In this document: piece after piece, positions 1-7,713 of the stretch | How positions within the stretch are numbered: position 1 is the first letter of the stretch | How the letters are laid out: the number at the start of each line of letters is the position of its first letter | NCBI GenBank assembly: GCA_964487925.1 | Contig: CAZASZ010000010.1 | Location: forward strand, 1-47,400 | DNA: 47,400 bases | Reading direction: 5' to 3' | Origin: RI-283 sp964487925 | GTDB lineage: Bacteria; Pseudomonadota; Gammaproteobacteria; SZUA-140 | Notes under the pieces: model-generated | What the model was told of the DNA's origin: nothing | Databases searched by the model: none | What the model saw: the letters and a program-made list of their open reading frames with translations, nothing else | Position numbers and translations under genes: made by a program

Positions 1-77
1 GCTGGAGGGTAGTGCTCACCGTGCTCGTGCGCTTGGGGGGTAATCACCCCATTTATAACTGACGCCATAAGCAGAAT

Positions 78-301
78 TCATGCTGCTGTCAGCATACGTT
101 TTGGCGGCAATCCGCCATTGGCCTTGTTGGGCCGTTCATGGTTGTAGAACCACAACCATTTCGTCGCATAGTCCTGGACTTCCTTGATTGAATCAAATTG
201 GCACTGACTCAACCAGCTGTAGCGTACGGTACGATTGTATCATTCAACGTAGGCGTTTTGCTGTGGATTTCCTGGCTGAATAAACTCAAGCGCGTCCCCT
301 T
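78..301 (-). pseudogene. IS3-family transposase (OrfB) C-terminal fragment, degenerate
   Basis: Translating the minus strand gives the C-terminal end of an IS3-type DDE integrase domain, with the recognisable stretch IQPGNPQQNAYVE followed by YNRTVRYSWL and a tail NHERPNKANGGLPPKR. The conserved Arg codon between VE and YN is TGA (240-242), so the frame is interrupted. The natural stop is at 78-80. Everything upstream of the final catalytic Glu helix is missing, because the homology stops within about 10 nt of the metY stop codon. This is an insertion-sequence remnant, not an active element. No terminal inverted repeat could be assigned. The family call is firm from the motif; the exact IS name is unknown. 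Confidence 0.85.
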
Positions 302-310
302 TAATGAATA

Positions 311-1582
311 CTAGGATTTATCTAATGCTTGAGAAACATCTGCAATGATGTCATTGATATGCTCAATACCAACAGAGATACGCACTAGATCTTCGCTTAC
401 GCCTGCTTTTGCCAATTCATCTCTATTTAACTGGCGATGCGTAGTTGAAGCAGGATGACAAGCCAGTGATTTAGCGTCACCAATATTTACCAGGCGGAGG
501 ATCATTTCAAGAGCGTCGATAAAGTTCGAGCAGGCTTGAATACCACCTTCGATACCAAAACTTAGTATTCCGGAGGCTTTGCCACTGGTAATATTCTTGC
601 AGTTTTCATTAAAAGGACTGTCAGCAAGAGCTGCGTAATTAACCCATTTTACTTTAGGATGGCTTTGCAAATATTCAGCAAGCTTCTCAGCATTTTCACA
701 ATGACGATCCATTCTTAGGCCCAAAGTTTCAAGACCCTGGAGAATTTGGAAGGAATTCATTGGTGATATCGCCGCACCGGTATTTCTTAACGGAACAACA
801 CGGCAACGACCAATATAAGCAGCTTCACCAAGCGCCTCTGTATAAACCACACCATGGTATGAAGGATCGGGCTCATTGAGTACGGGGAAACGATCTTTAT
901 TGACGACCCAATCAAACTTTCCGGAATCAACAATAATTCCGCCAATGGACGTTCCATGACCACCAATGTATTTAGTCAACGAGTGGACAACGATATCGGC
1001 ACCCAGGGTAAATGGCCGACAAAGATAAGGGGTTGCTACGGTATTATCGACAATCAGAGGCACACCTTGTTTATGCGCAATCTCTGCCAGGCGCCTAATA
1101 TCAACTATGTTTCCAGCTGGATTACCAATGGACTCACAGAAAACAGCCTTGGTATTCTCATCAATTGCATTTTCAAGGCTGTCAAAATCATCATGTAAAA
1201 CCATTCGCACTTCAACACCCTGTTTCGGCAGAGAATGAGCAAAAAAATTGTAAGTTCCTCCGTATAACTGGCTTGTACTTACTATGTTGTCACCTACTTC
1301 TGTAATACACTGGATCGCATAGGTAATAGCCGCCATGCCGGAAGATACCGCCAAAGCTCCGACACCACCTTCCATAGCAGCAATGCGCTTTTCCAATACA
1401 TCCGTAGTGGGGTTCATTATTCGCGTATAGATATTTCCGGGCACTGCAAGGTTAAAAAGATCTGCGCCATGCTGTGTATCGTCAAAGGTATATGAGGTTG
1501 TTTGGTAAATCGGCACTGCAGCGGCCTTGGTCGTTTCCTCTGATTTATAACCTTCATGTAGCGCAATAGATTCTAATTGCAT
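311..1582 (-). CDS. metY: O-acetylhomoserine sulfhydrylase (Cys/Met metabolism PLP enzyme)
   Basis: Fold-type I PLP enzyme predicted to make homocysteine (or methionine) from O-acetyl-L-homoserine and sulfide (or methanethiol) in the cytoplasm. The PLP lysine lies in HSLTKYIGGHG (about residue 204), with the cofactor-binding Asp in VDNTVATPYLCRPF and the SSGMAAI phosphate-binding segment near residue 81. Length of about 423 aa fits MetY rather than the shorter MetB/MetC. An in-frame ATG lies 12 nt upstream (1594), but GAGG six bases before the ATG at 1582 favours the latter. The gene is AT-richer than the genome average. It starts about 35 nt after the attC-like site at 1616-1729, and its stop abuts the IS3 fragment, so any attC of its own is lost. 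It is likely cassette-borne and laterally acquired. The enzyme call is strong; in vivo substrate choice is not decided by sequence. Confidence 0.9.
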   Translation of the reverse strand: MQLESIALHEGYKSEETTKAAAVPIYQTTSYTFDDTQHGADLFNLAVPGNIYTRIMNPTTDVLEKRIAAMEGGVGALAVSSGMAAITYAIQCITEVGDNIVSTSQLYGGTYNFFAHSLPKQGVEVRMVLHDDFDSLENAIDENTKAVFCESIGNPAGNIVDIRRLAEIAHKQGVPLIVDNTVATPYLCRPFTLGADIVVHSLTKYIGGHGTSIGGIIVDSGKFDWVVNKDRFPVLNEPDPSYHGVVYTEALGEAAYIGRCRVVPLRNTGAAISPMNSFQILQGLETLGLRMDRHCENAEKLAEYLQSHPKVKWVNYAALADSPFNENCKNITSGKASGILSFGIEGGIQACSNFIDALEMILRLVNIGDAKSLACHPASTTHRQLNRDELAKAGVSEDLVRISVGIEHINDIIADVSQALDKS

Positions 1583-1615
1583 AATATTCCTCATTTCGTT
1601 GGGTGGGTTTAAGAG

Positions 1616-1729
1616 GCATAACGCCGCATTAAGCGGAAAGAGAAAGTGGGCGGCACATTTGCATAGAGCGATAGTGTTTGCACATGTGGTGCGCGCTTTT
1701 ACTTTTCCGAATTGAATACCTTGTTAGGC
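1616..1729 (-). other. attC-like integron recombination site (about 114 nt)
   Basis: On the minus strand the segment opens with GCCTAAC (R'' type, 1723-1729) and closes with GTTATGC (R' type, 1616-1622). The interior is an extended imperfect palindrome: the left arm containing CGGAAAAG and GCACCACATGTGCA pairs against the right arm containing CTTTCCG and TGCAAATGTGCC. Length, position directly after a stop codon and just before the next start, and the two core-like ends match attC sites of integron gene cassettes. The R'' 7-mer is the exact complement of GTTAGGC at 2454-2460, the first bases of the DJ-1 cassette; cassettes show this because R'' pairs with their own core in the circular form. 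No covariance model was run. Confidence 0.82.
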
Positions 1730-1731
1730 AT

Positions 1732-2413
1732 TTAATGTTTGATTATCTCTAGCACAGCCTTCGCTACGGGATCTGATGACGCTGGATTTTGGCCTGTTAT
1801 CAAGTTACCATCAGTGATGGAATATGGATGCCAATCATCGTTTTTTGAGTAGTTTGCCCCCTTCGACTTTAACTCACCTTCCAGCATAAATGGCACAATC
1901 TTTGAAAGTTGAACGGCGTCTTCTTCTGTGTTGCTAAAACCAGTCAGAGACTTTCCTTTTACTAAGGGAGCACCATCCGGGGCTACGGTGTGACGAAGAA
2001 CCGCAGGAGCATGACAAACTGCGGCAACTGGTTTCCCAGATGCATACATTGTTTCAATTAAGGCTATAGAGTTACTATCTTCTGCCAGATCCCACAATGG
2101 TCCATGACCTCCAGCATAAAATACTGCATCGTAATCATCAGGTGAAATGTCTGATAGTTTTTGAGTATTTGCTAGCATAGATTGGGCGTCAGCATCTCTT
2201 TTGAAGCGTTCCGTTGCTTCTGTTTGAAAATCAGGCTCATCACTTTTGGGATCTAGAGGTGGTTGCCCTCCATTAGGTTTTGGAAAGTGTGAACTCTGCA
2301 TTTGCATCTTTGAATATATAGTAAGGAGTAGCAAACTCCTCTAGCCAAAACCCCGTTTTTTGTCCTGTGTCGCCGAGTTGACTGTTTGATGTAAGTACAA
2401 TGAGTATTTTCAT
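1732..2413 (-). pseudogene. DJ-1/PfpI (Hsp31-like) family protein, frameshifted
   Basis: From ATG at 2411-2413 (SD AGAAGGA upstream) the minus strand reads MKILIVLTSNSQLG with a TGFWLEEFATPYY segment, the usual DJ-1/PfpI class I amidotransferase-like N-terminus. It then hits TAA soon after FTLSKT. Dropping one A from the four-A run at 2278-2281 restores the continuous family sequence GGQPPLDPKSD, so the gene has a one-base insertion. The downstream part is complete: GGHGP loop, nucleophile elbow AAVCHAPAVL and the C-terminal TGQNPASS motif. Relatives are glyoxalase III or protein/nucleotide deglycase and stress-chaperone proteins. A downstream restart would lack the first strand and the conserved Glu. 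The gene is the body of the predicted cassette. A sequencing error in the A-run is possible. Confidence 0.82.
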
Positions 2414-2453
2414 ATAGGTTATCCTTCTAAATTCTACGTCGTTTACGCTACTC

Positions 2454-2460
2454 GCCTAAC
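2454..2460 (-). other. Integron-type core site GTTAGGC at cassette start
   Basis: GTTAGGC on the minus strand fits the GTTRRRY core at which integron integrases cut between G and TT. It lies about 40 nt before the DJ-1 start codon and marks the upstream edge of the cassette (TTAGGC onward). It is exactly complementary to the R'' box of the attC-like site at 1723-1729. The flank above it does not fold into a second attC, so it could be the remains of an attI site or a secondary integration point. Confidence 0.6.
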
Positions 2461-2468
2461 AGGCTGTT

Positions 2469-2489
2469 TATGGGGTCTTCGACCTCATA
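2469..2489. repeat. Hairpin next to the cassette core site
   Basis: A 9-bp inverted repeat (TATGGGGTC and GACCTCATA, one mismatch, 3-nt loop TTC) sits 8 nt outside the core site at 2454-2460. It has no T-run on either strand, so it is not an ordinary intrinsic terminator. It may belong to the recombination platform or be a chance stem. Confidence 0.5.
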
Positions 2490-2832
2490 ATAATTATTAG
2501 CGTGAATACACTTTAATTCGGGGACGGCATTTTGACGTCGCCTAAGCACTTAATAGTAAAAGATAAAAATATCATGCTTTTTGGGCGTTGGAAAAATCGT
2601 GAATAATTCACGGTTTCATGATGCTTTTGCCATCGGCTGGCGAGTGTATGCGGCGAGTATGATCTAAATACCGGAAGACGGGAAACTTGAGTGGTTCCTG
2701 GCTGATGTTTGTTTCATGGCGATAATCACTCCCTAATGCGCTGTCTGCCCAGGATATCGCGCCATATCCGGTGCGGCAACTACGAAATACGAAACGGGGC
2801 CCCAAAACCTCCACCTGGAAGGCGTTCTGGCC
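2490..2832. other. Intergenic region, no convincing gene
   Basis: About 340 nt between the cassette edge and the recJ promoter. It contains a short palindrome (CGTGAA-TAA-TTCACG, 2598-2612) and AT-rich DNA up to about 2610, then returns to the GC level of the rest of the window. A 68-codon minus-strand frame at 2608-2814 has no recognisable domain and no good ribosome binding site, so it is not called. No integrase gene is present. Confidence 0.5.
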
Positions 2833-2838
2833 TATAAT
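2833..2838 (+). promoter_or_regulatory. Candidate -10 box (TATAAT) for recJ
   Basis: A perfect TATAAT lies 46 nt before the recJ GTG start, giving a plausible 5' leader of about 40 nt. No good TTGACA-like hexamer is found 16-18 nt upstream, so the promoter would rely on the -10 or on an activator. Confidence 0.4.
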
Positions 2839-2884
2839 TCGGGGTCATGAATAGACACATACGTTTAGTTACCGGCAATGTTAG

Positions 2885-4657
2885 GTGCGCTGTTCAGGTC
2901 CGTCCGTTTTGACGCACCATATCGAACATCGGTCTGCGCCCGACCCGGCTGTTATTGAGGAGTTTGGCCACCTGCATCCCGTGTTGGCCCGTGTGCTGGC
3001 GGCGCGTGGGATTCGGCAACGTGAGGAGCTGGAGCACGGACTGGAAGGTCTGCTGTTTCCGGGGCGGCTGCTTGGCATGGATGCGGCGGTTGATCTCTTG
3101 GTGCGGATGATCCGAGACCAGGGCAAGATCCTGATCGTCGGGGACTTCGATGCCGATGGCGCGACAAGTAGTGCGTTGGCGATGCGAGCGCTAAAGGCCA
3201 TGGGTGCGCAGCATGTCGATTACATCGTGCCTAACCGTTTCGAGTTCGGTTACGGGCTGACACTTGAGATCGTCGAGCATGCCATACGGGTCAAGGGGCG
3301 ACCCAATTTGATCGTCACGGTCGACAACGGCATCGCGTCTTGCGAGGGCGTGGCGACGGCTCAAGAACACGGGGTGCCCGTGATCGTGACCGATCATCAC
3401 TTGCCCGGCGAACAGTTGCCCGCAGCGGCGGCCATCGTGAATCCGAACCAACCCGGCGATACCTTCCCGAGCAAGAATCTGGCCGGGGTCGGGGTGATCT
3501 TCTATGTCATGTGCGCGTTACGAACCCGGCTGCGCGATGAGGGCTGGTTCGAGGAGATCGGGCGGGCGGCGCCGAACATGGCCTTGTATCTCGATCTCGT
3601 CGCCCTTGGCACGGTTGCAGATCTCGTGCCGCTGGATCATAACAACCGCATCCTGGTAGCACAGGGCATCGCCCGGATCCGCGAAGGTCGTTGTTGCCCC
3701 GGCATTGACACCCTCTTCCGGGTCGCCCAACGCGATAGAACACGGCTCGTCTCAAGCGATCTCGGCTTCGTGGCCGGACCTCGTCTCAATGCGGCTGGTC
3801 GCATTGAAGACATGAGCCTCGGTATCGAGTGCCTATTAGCCGACGATCCGACCCGGGCTATAGGCATGGCCGAAAATCTCGATAAGATCAACAAGGAAAG
3901 GCGGGAAATCGAGCAGGACATGCAGATTCAGGCCGAACATATTCTAATGCAGATGTCCAAGGAAGAAGACGTTCAGGCGCCGGGACTTGCGTTGTTTCAC
4001 CCGGAATGGCACCAGGGCGTGATCGGCATCGTGGCGGCACGGGTCAAGGAGCGAACCCATCGGCCCGTTATCGCCTTTGCGCCCAGCGGGGTCGACGGTG
4101 AGATCAAGGGCTCAGCGCGTTCGATTCCGGGACTGCATATCCGCGATACGCTCGACCTGATCTCGAATAGGAACCCCGGCCTCATCCTGCGCTTCGGCGG
4201 ACATGCCATGGCGGCCGGACTAACCTTGCGGGAGGAAGATTTCGAACGCTTTCAGACGGCCTTTTCTGAGACGGTCGGCGCCTCAGTATCCGAAGAAGAC
4301 CTCAAGGGAGTCATCGTCAGCGACGGACCACTTTCGGCTCACGAATTGACGCTATGGCTGGCCGATGCCTTGCGTAGTGTCGTGCCCTGGGGACAGACGC
4401 TGCCTGAACCGCTATTCGACGATGAATTCGTGATTCTGAATAAACGGGTCGTGGGACAAAAGCACCTGAAGCTGAGTGTGCAACATGCCGATGGCTCGGC
4501 GGCGATCGATGCGATCGCGTTCAATACCGATATCGAAGATTGTCCAGCGCGGGGTCAAACCGCCCGCCTCGCCTTTCATCTAGATGTGAATTTCTTCCGG
4601 GGGCAAAAAACCCTGCAGCTCAGAGTCGCGCAAATAGGAAACCATGACACAATATAA
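2885..4657 (+). CDS. recJ: Single-stranded-DNA-specific 5'-3' exonuclease RecJ
   Basis: RecJ degrades single-stranded DNA 5' to 3' in recombinational repair (RecFOR pathway) and mismatch repair. The DHH-family metal ligands are all visible: DFDADG (residues 87-92), VDNG (146-149), DHH (170-172) and the DLVALGTVADLVPL segment. The DHHA1 domain follows, with HPEWHQGVIGIVAARV and RFGGHAMAAGL, and then the OB-like C-terminal region. Length of about 590 aa is normal. GTG at 2885 is the first possible start because an in-frame TAG precedes it, but the ribosome site is weak. A TTG at 2909 is an alternative. The gene converges with trpE, 25 nt away, with no obvious terminator between them. Confidence 0.95.
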   Translation: MRCSGPSVLTHHIEHRSAPDPAVIEEFGHLHPVLARVLAARGIRQREELEHGLEGLLFPGRLLGMDAAVDLLVRMIRDQGKILIVGDFDADGATSSALAMRALKAMGAQHVDYIVPNRFEFGYGLTLEIVEHAIRVKGRPNLIVTVDNGIASCEGVATAQEHGVPVIVTDHHLPGEQLPAAAAIVNPNQPGDTFPSKNLAGVGVIFYVMCALRTRLRDEGWFEEIGRAAPNMALYLDLVALGTVADLVPLDHNNRILVAQGIARIREGRCCPGIDTLFRVAQRDRTRLVSSDLGFVAGPRLNAAGRIEDMSLGIECLLADDPTRAIGMAENLDKINKERREIEQDMQIQAEHILMQMSKEEDVQAPGLALFHPEWHQGVIGIVAARVKERTHRPVIAFAPSGVDGEIKGSARSIPGLHIRDTLDLISNRNPGLILRFGGHAMAAGLTLREEDFERFQTAFSETVGASVSEEDLKGVIVSDGPLSAHELTLWLADALRSVVPWGQTLPEPLFDDEFVILNKRVVGQKHLKLSVQHADGSAAIDAIAFNTDIEDCPARGQTARLAFHLDVNFFRGQKTLQLRVAQIGNHDTI

Positions 4658-4682
4658 GGGCGAGACGCGCCGTGCCTCTACG

Positions 4683-6158
4683 TTATTTGTTGCATTCCAG
4701 TATCGAGATCGCGCGGAACAATGCCCTGCCCTTGTTCATGGTCTCTTCCCACTCGCTGGCGGGATCCGAGTCGGCGACAATACCGGCGCCGACCTGGATA
4801 TAGAAACGGCCGTCCTTGATGACGGCGGTGCGGATCGCGATCGCAGTGTCCATGGCCCCGTTCCAGCCCAGATAACCGACGGCGCCCGCATAGGGCCCAC
4901 GCTTGGTCGGTTCGAGTTCGGCGATGATCTCCATGGCCCGCACCTTGGGGGCGCCGGATACCGTGCCTGCCGGGAAGCAGGCGCGCAGGACGTCAATGGC
5001 GGTGAGGTCTTCGCGCAGCTCGCCGACGACATTCGAGACGATGTGCATGACATGCGAATAGCGCTCTACGACCATGCGCTCAGTCAGGTTGACCGTTCCT
5101 GTACGGGCGACGCGGCCGACGTCGTTGCGGCCGAGATCGATTAGCATGAGGTGTTCGGCGCACTCCTTGGGATCGGCCAGCAGCTCTTCCTCCAAGGCCT
5201 TATCTTCGGCGGCATCACCGCCCCGGCGGCGGGTGCCCGCGATCGGTCGAACCGTGACCTCTTTGCCTTCGAGCCGAGTCAGGATCTCAGGCGATGAACC
5301 CACTATATGAAAATCGCCAAGGTTGAAGAAGTACATATAGGGCGACGGGTTCAGGCTGCGCAGGACGCGGTATAGGTCCAGCGGGTCGCTGTTGCAGGGG
5401 ATAGACAGGCACTGGGACAGCACAACCTGCATGACGTCGCCGGCGTCGATATATTCCTTGGCCCGCAGGGCGATAGCCTCGAATTCCTCGCGAGTCATAT
5501 TGGACGACAGCTCGTCCTCAAGGTCGTGGCTCGCCGTTACCGGGATCAAAGGTCGCACGACCGTTCGCTGCAAACGCGCCTGGAGTTCATTGAGCCGAGC
5601 CTCGGCTACAGCATGAGCGTCGTTCGCATCGGAGTCGGCGTAGCAAATCAGCGTAACGCTGTTCGAGAGATTATCGAAAACGATAACCTCTTCGGACACC
5701 AACAACAGGATATCCGGTGTGTGGAGCGTATCGGGATTGCTTTCCGTGGCAAGTTTGGGCTCGATGTAACGGACCGTATCGTAGCCAAAATAACCCACCA
5801 GGCCGCCGCTGAAGCGAGGTAGGCCCGCGACCTCGGGCACATGGAAACGGCCCATGTAGCGTTCAATCCAATCCAGCGGGTCGGCGGTCGTCGCCGATTC
5901 GACGACTTGTTCGTCACGGAGCACCCGAATATCGTCACCGTCGACTACGACAGCGGCCCGGCAAGGCAGGCCGATCACTGAATAGCGGCCCCAAGTCTCA
6001 CCGCCTTGGACCGACTCAAGCAGGTAGGAGCGTGGCCCGTCGGCCACTTTCAGGTACACGCTCAACGGGGTATCGAAGTCCGCGAAGACCTGTCGAGAGA
6101 CGGGAATACGGTTATAACCGTCCTCGCTGAGCTGGTCGAATTGTGCTGGAGTCATCAT
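4683..6158 (-). CDS. trpE: Anthranilate synthase component I
   Basis: Converts chorismate to anthranilate, the first step of tryptophan synthesis, together with the glutaminase TrpG. The 491-aa protein has the regulatory N-terminal domain (with SVQGGETWGRYSVIG, including the LLES-type feedback element just before it) and the chorismate-binding domain (PSPYMYFFNLGD, GSSPEIL, PIAGTRRRGG, HLMLIDLGRNDVGRV, FPAGTVSGAPKVRAMEII). Two adjacent ATG codons could start it; GAGG precedes both. It is the last gene of rpe-gph-trpE, with 24 nt after gph. In many gammaproteobacteria trpGDC continue the unit, but here recJ converges instead, so TrpG must be encoded elsewhere. Assignment over pabB is supported by length and genomic order. 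Confidence 0.93.
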   Translation of the reverse strand: MMTPAQFDQLSEDGYNRIPVSRQVFADFDTPLSVYLKVADGPRSYLLESVQGGETWGRYSVIGLPCRAAVVVDGDDIRVLRDEQVVESATTADPLDWIERYMGRFHVPEVAGLPRFSGGLVGYFGYDTVRYIEPKLATESNPDTLHTPDILLLVSEEVIVFDNLSNSVTLICYADSDANDAHAVAEARLNELQARLQRTVVRPLIPVTASHDLEDELSSNMTREEFEAIALRAKEYIDAGDVMQVVLSQCLSIPCNSDPLDLYRVLRSLNPSPYMYFFNLGDFHIVGSSPEILTRLEGKEVTVRPIAGTRRRGGDAAEDKALEEELLADPKECAEHLMLIDLGRNDVGRVARTGTVNLTERMVVERYSHVMHIVSNVVGELREDLTAIDVLRACFPAGTVSGAPKVRAMEIIAELEPTKRGPYAGAVGYLGWNGAMDTAIAIRTAVIKDGRFYIQVGAGIVADSDPASEWEETMNKGRALFRAISILECNK

Positions 6159-6182
6159 TGTCGCCTCGTCTAACGCGTGGCC

Positions 6183-6866
6183 TCAATTCTCCGGCAGTAT
6201 GTCGCGCACATCAAGCAGGGTGTCGATCACGGCATCGGGATTGGATAGATGGATATCTTCTCCGTGGTTGTAACCGTACGGTACACAGGCCACCATGAAT
6301 CCTGCGGCTCGGGCCGCCTGCACATCATTCTGCGAATCGCCGAGCATCAGGCAGTGATCAGGCAACATATCGAGCTGATCGGCAGCGTAGAACAGTTGTC
6401 CCGGGTGAGGCTTCTTGACCGGTAGCGTATCGCCACAGACGATAATCGAAAAACGCCGGGTCATATCCAAGGTATCGAGGATAGGTGTCGTAAACTGCTC
6501 GGGCTTGTTGGTGATACAACCAACCGTATAGCCAGCCTCGGCCATCCACTCCAGCCCCTCCATGACGCCGGGATAGGGCCTGCTCAAGGTGCAGACATCC
6601 TCGGCATAGTGCCTCAGAAAGATTACCTCGGCGCGAGCGAACAGCTCGGGATCGGACTCGCCGTCCAGACTGTTGGTGAGCGTACGCTTGACGAGCTTGG
6701 GAACGCCATTGCCAATCCATTCCCGAACAGCAGGTTCGCCACGCGGCTCAAGTCCGAGGTCCACCATCATGGCATCGGCCGCTTTTGCAAGATCTGGCAC
6801 GGTATCTACAAGTGTGCCGTCAAGGTCGATCAGGATCAGCTCGGGCCTGCGTTTCAACATTTCCAC
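6183..6866 (-). CDS. gph: Phosphoglycolate phosphatase (HAD superfamily)
   Basis: Removes phosphate from 2-phosphoglycolate, formed by DNA 3'-end repair or by Rubisco oxygenation. HAD motif I is LIDLDGTLVDT (Asp14 nucleophile and Asp16 acid/base), followed by a helical cap domain, the CITNKP motif II/III region, the conserved Lys in KKPHPGQL and motif IV MLGDSQNDVQAARAAG. Length of 227 aa is typical for Gph. A GTG at 6866 or an ATG two codons later (6860) may be the start; AGAG is better spaced for the ATG. It lies between rpe and trpE on one strand, the classic arrangement. Confidence 0.92.
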   Translation of the reverse strand: MEMLKRRPELILIDLDGTLVDTVPDLAKAADAMMVDLGLEPRGEPAVREWIGNGVPKLVKRTLTNSLDGESDPELFARAEVIFLRHYAEDVCTLSRPYPGVMEGLEWMAEAGYTVGCITNKPEQFTTPILDTLDMTRRFSIIVCGDTLPVKKPHPGQLFYAADQLDMLPDHCLMLGDSQNDVQAARAAGFMVACVPYGYNHGEDIHLSNPDAVIDTLLDVRDILPEN

Positions 6867-6900
6867 AATCTCTACTTAATAAATATATTGGGCCGGCCAA

Positions 6901-7575
6901 TCAGCGTTTGGCGGCTGCCAGCTCGGCCCGCATGGCCGCAATTGTCGCGGCGTAGTCAGCGGTGTTGAAAATGGCTGAACCGGCGACGAAGGTATCCGCG
7001 CCCGCCTCCGCAATCTCGCGTATGTTGTCGACCTTGACGCCGCCGTCGATCTCGAGACGGATGTCGAGCCCGCTGTCATCGATGAGCTTGCGAGCCTGAC
7101 GTAACTTGTCCAGCGTGGCCGGGATGAAACTCTGGCCGCCAAACCCCGGGTTGACCGACATCAACAGAATCATGTCGACCTTGTCCATGACAAAATCCAG
7201 GTAGCTCAACGAGGTCGCGGGATTAAAGACCAACCCGGACTTGCAGCCGCTATCGCGAATCACCTGCAGGCTGCGATCGATGTGCTCGCTGGCCTCAGGA
7301 TGAAACGTGATGTATGACGCACCGGCCTTGGCGAAGTCAGGAATAATACGGTCGACCGGCTTGACCATGAGGTGGACGTCGATCTCTGCGGTGACACCGT
7401 GCTTACGCAAAGCTTCACAAACCAACGGCCCGATGGTCAGGTTCGGCACATAGTGGTTGTCCATGACGTCGAAATGCACGATATCTGCACCTGCGGCAAG
7501 TACGTCATCAACTTCCTGTCCGAGGCGTGCAAAATCGGCGGAAAGAATCGATGGTGCAATCAAGTCTGGCTTCAT
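6901..7575 (-). CDS. rpe: Ribulose-phosphate 3-epimerase
   Basis: Interconverts ribulose 5-phosphate and xylulose 5-phosphate in the pentose phosphate and Calvin pathways. The TIM-barrel protein (224 aa) shows the family markers IAPSILSADFARLG at the N-terminus, the metal site HFDVMDNHYVPNLTIGP, the second signature LLMSVNPGFGGQSFIP and the phosphate-binding end LEIDGGVKVDNI with AGSAIF. GAGAGGA seven bases before the ATG is a clear ribosome site. First gene of rpe-gph-trpE. The gap to gph is 34 nt. The act-operon terminator upstream (7654-7680) separates it from actF. Confidence 0.96.
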   Translation of the reverse strand: MKPDLIAPSILSADFARLGQEVDDVLAAGADIVHFDVMDNHYVPNLTIGPLVCEALRKHGVTAEIDVHLMVKPVDRIIPDFAKAGASYITFHPEASEHIDRSLQVIRDSGCKSGLVFNPATSLSYLDFVMDKVDMILLMSVNPGFGGQSFIPATLDKLRQARKLIDDSGLDIRLEIDGGVKVDNIREIAEAGADTFVAGSAIFNTADYAATIAAMRAELAAAKR

Positions 7576-7653
7576 GATAGTCCTCTCTCAAATACGGTGT
7601 TACCGAAGTTCCACAATAATAAAATGTTTACAGCATTGTTACATCATTTGCAT

Positions 7654-7680
7654 AAAAAAAGGGGGCTTCGCGGCCCCCTT
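7654..7680 (-). terminator. Rho-independent terminator of the act operon
   Basis: Read on the minus strand, an 8-bp perfect stem (AAGGGGGC / GCCCCCTT) with a 6-nt loop runs into a seven-T tract (7654-7660). It lies about 35 nt after the actF stop. The plus strand also has a T-rich run past the stem, so it may work both ways. Confidence 0.9.
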
Positions 7681-7713
7681 CCCCCTTTTTAGTCAGCCAA
7701 GGCTAGGGGGCTG

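Noticed and set aside
2457..2468. TAACAGGCTGTT, identical to the first 12 bases of the MITE-like element at 26388
   Set aside because: No second inverted end or nested arms follow, and the first bases are explained by the cassette core GTTAGGC; the match is probably chance or at most a distant relic.
2608..2814. 68-codon minus-strand open frame upstream of recJ
   Set aside because: No recognisable domain, no ribosome site, and it would form part of neither the cassette nor any neighbouring operon.
4644..5144. 166-codon plus-strand frame antisense to trpE
   Set aside because: High-GC codon use leaves the opposite strand open; trpE motifs occupy the other strand throughout.
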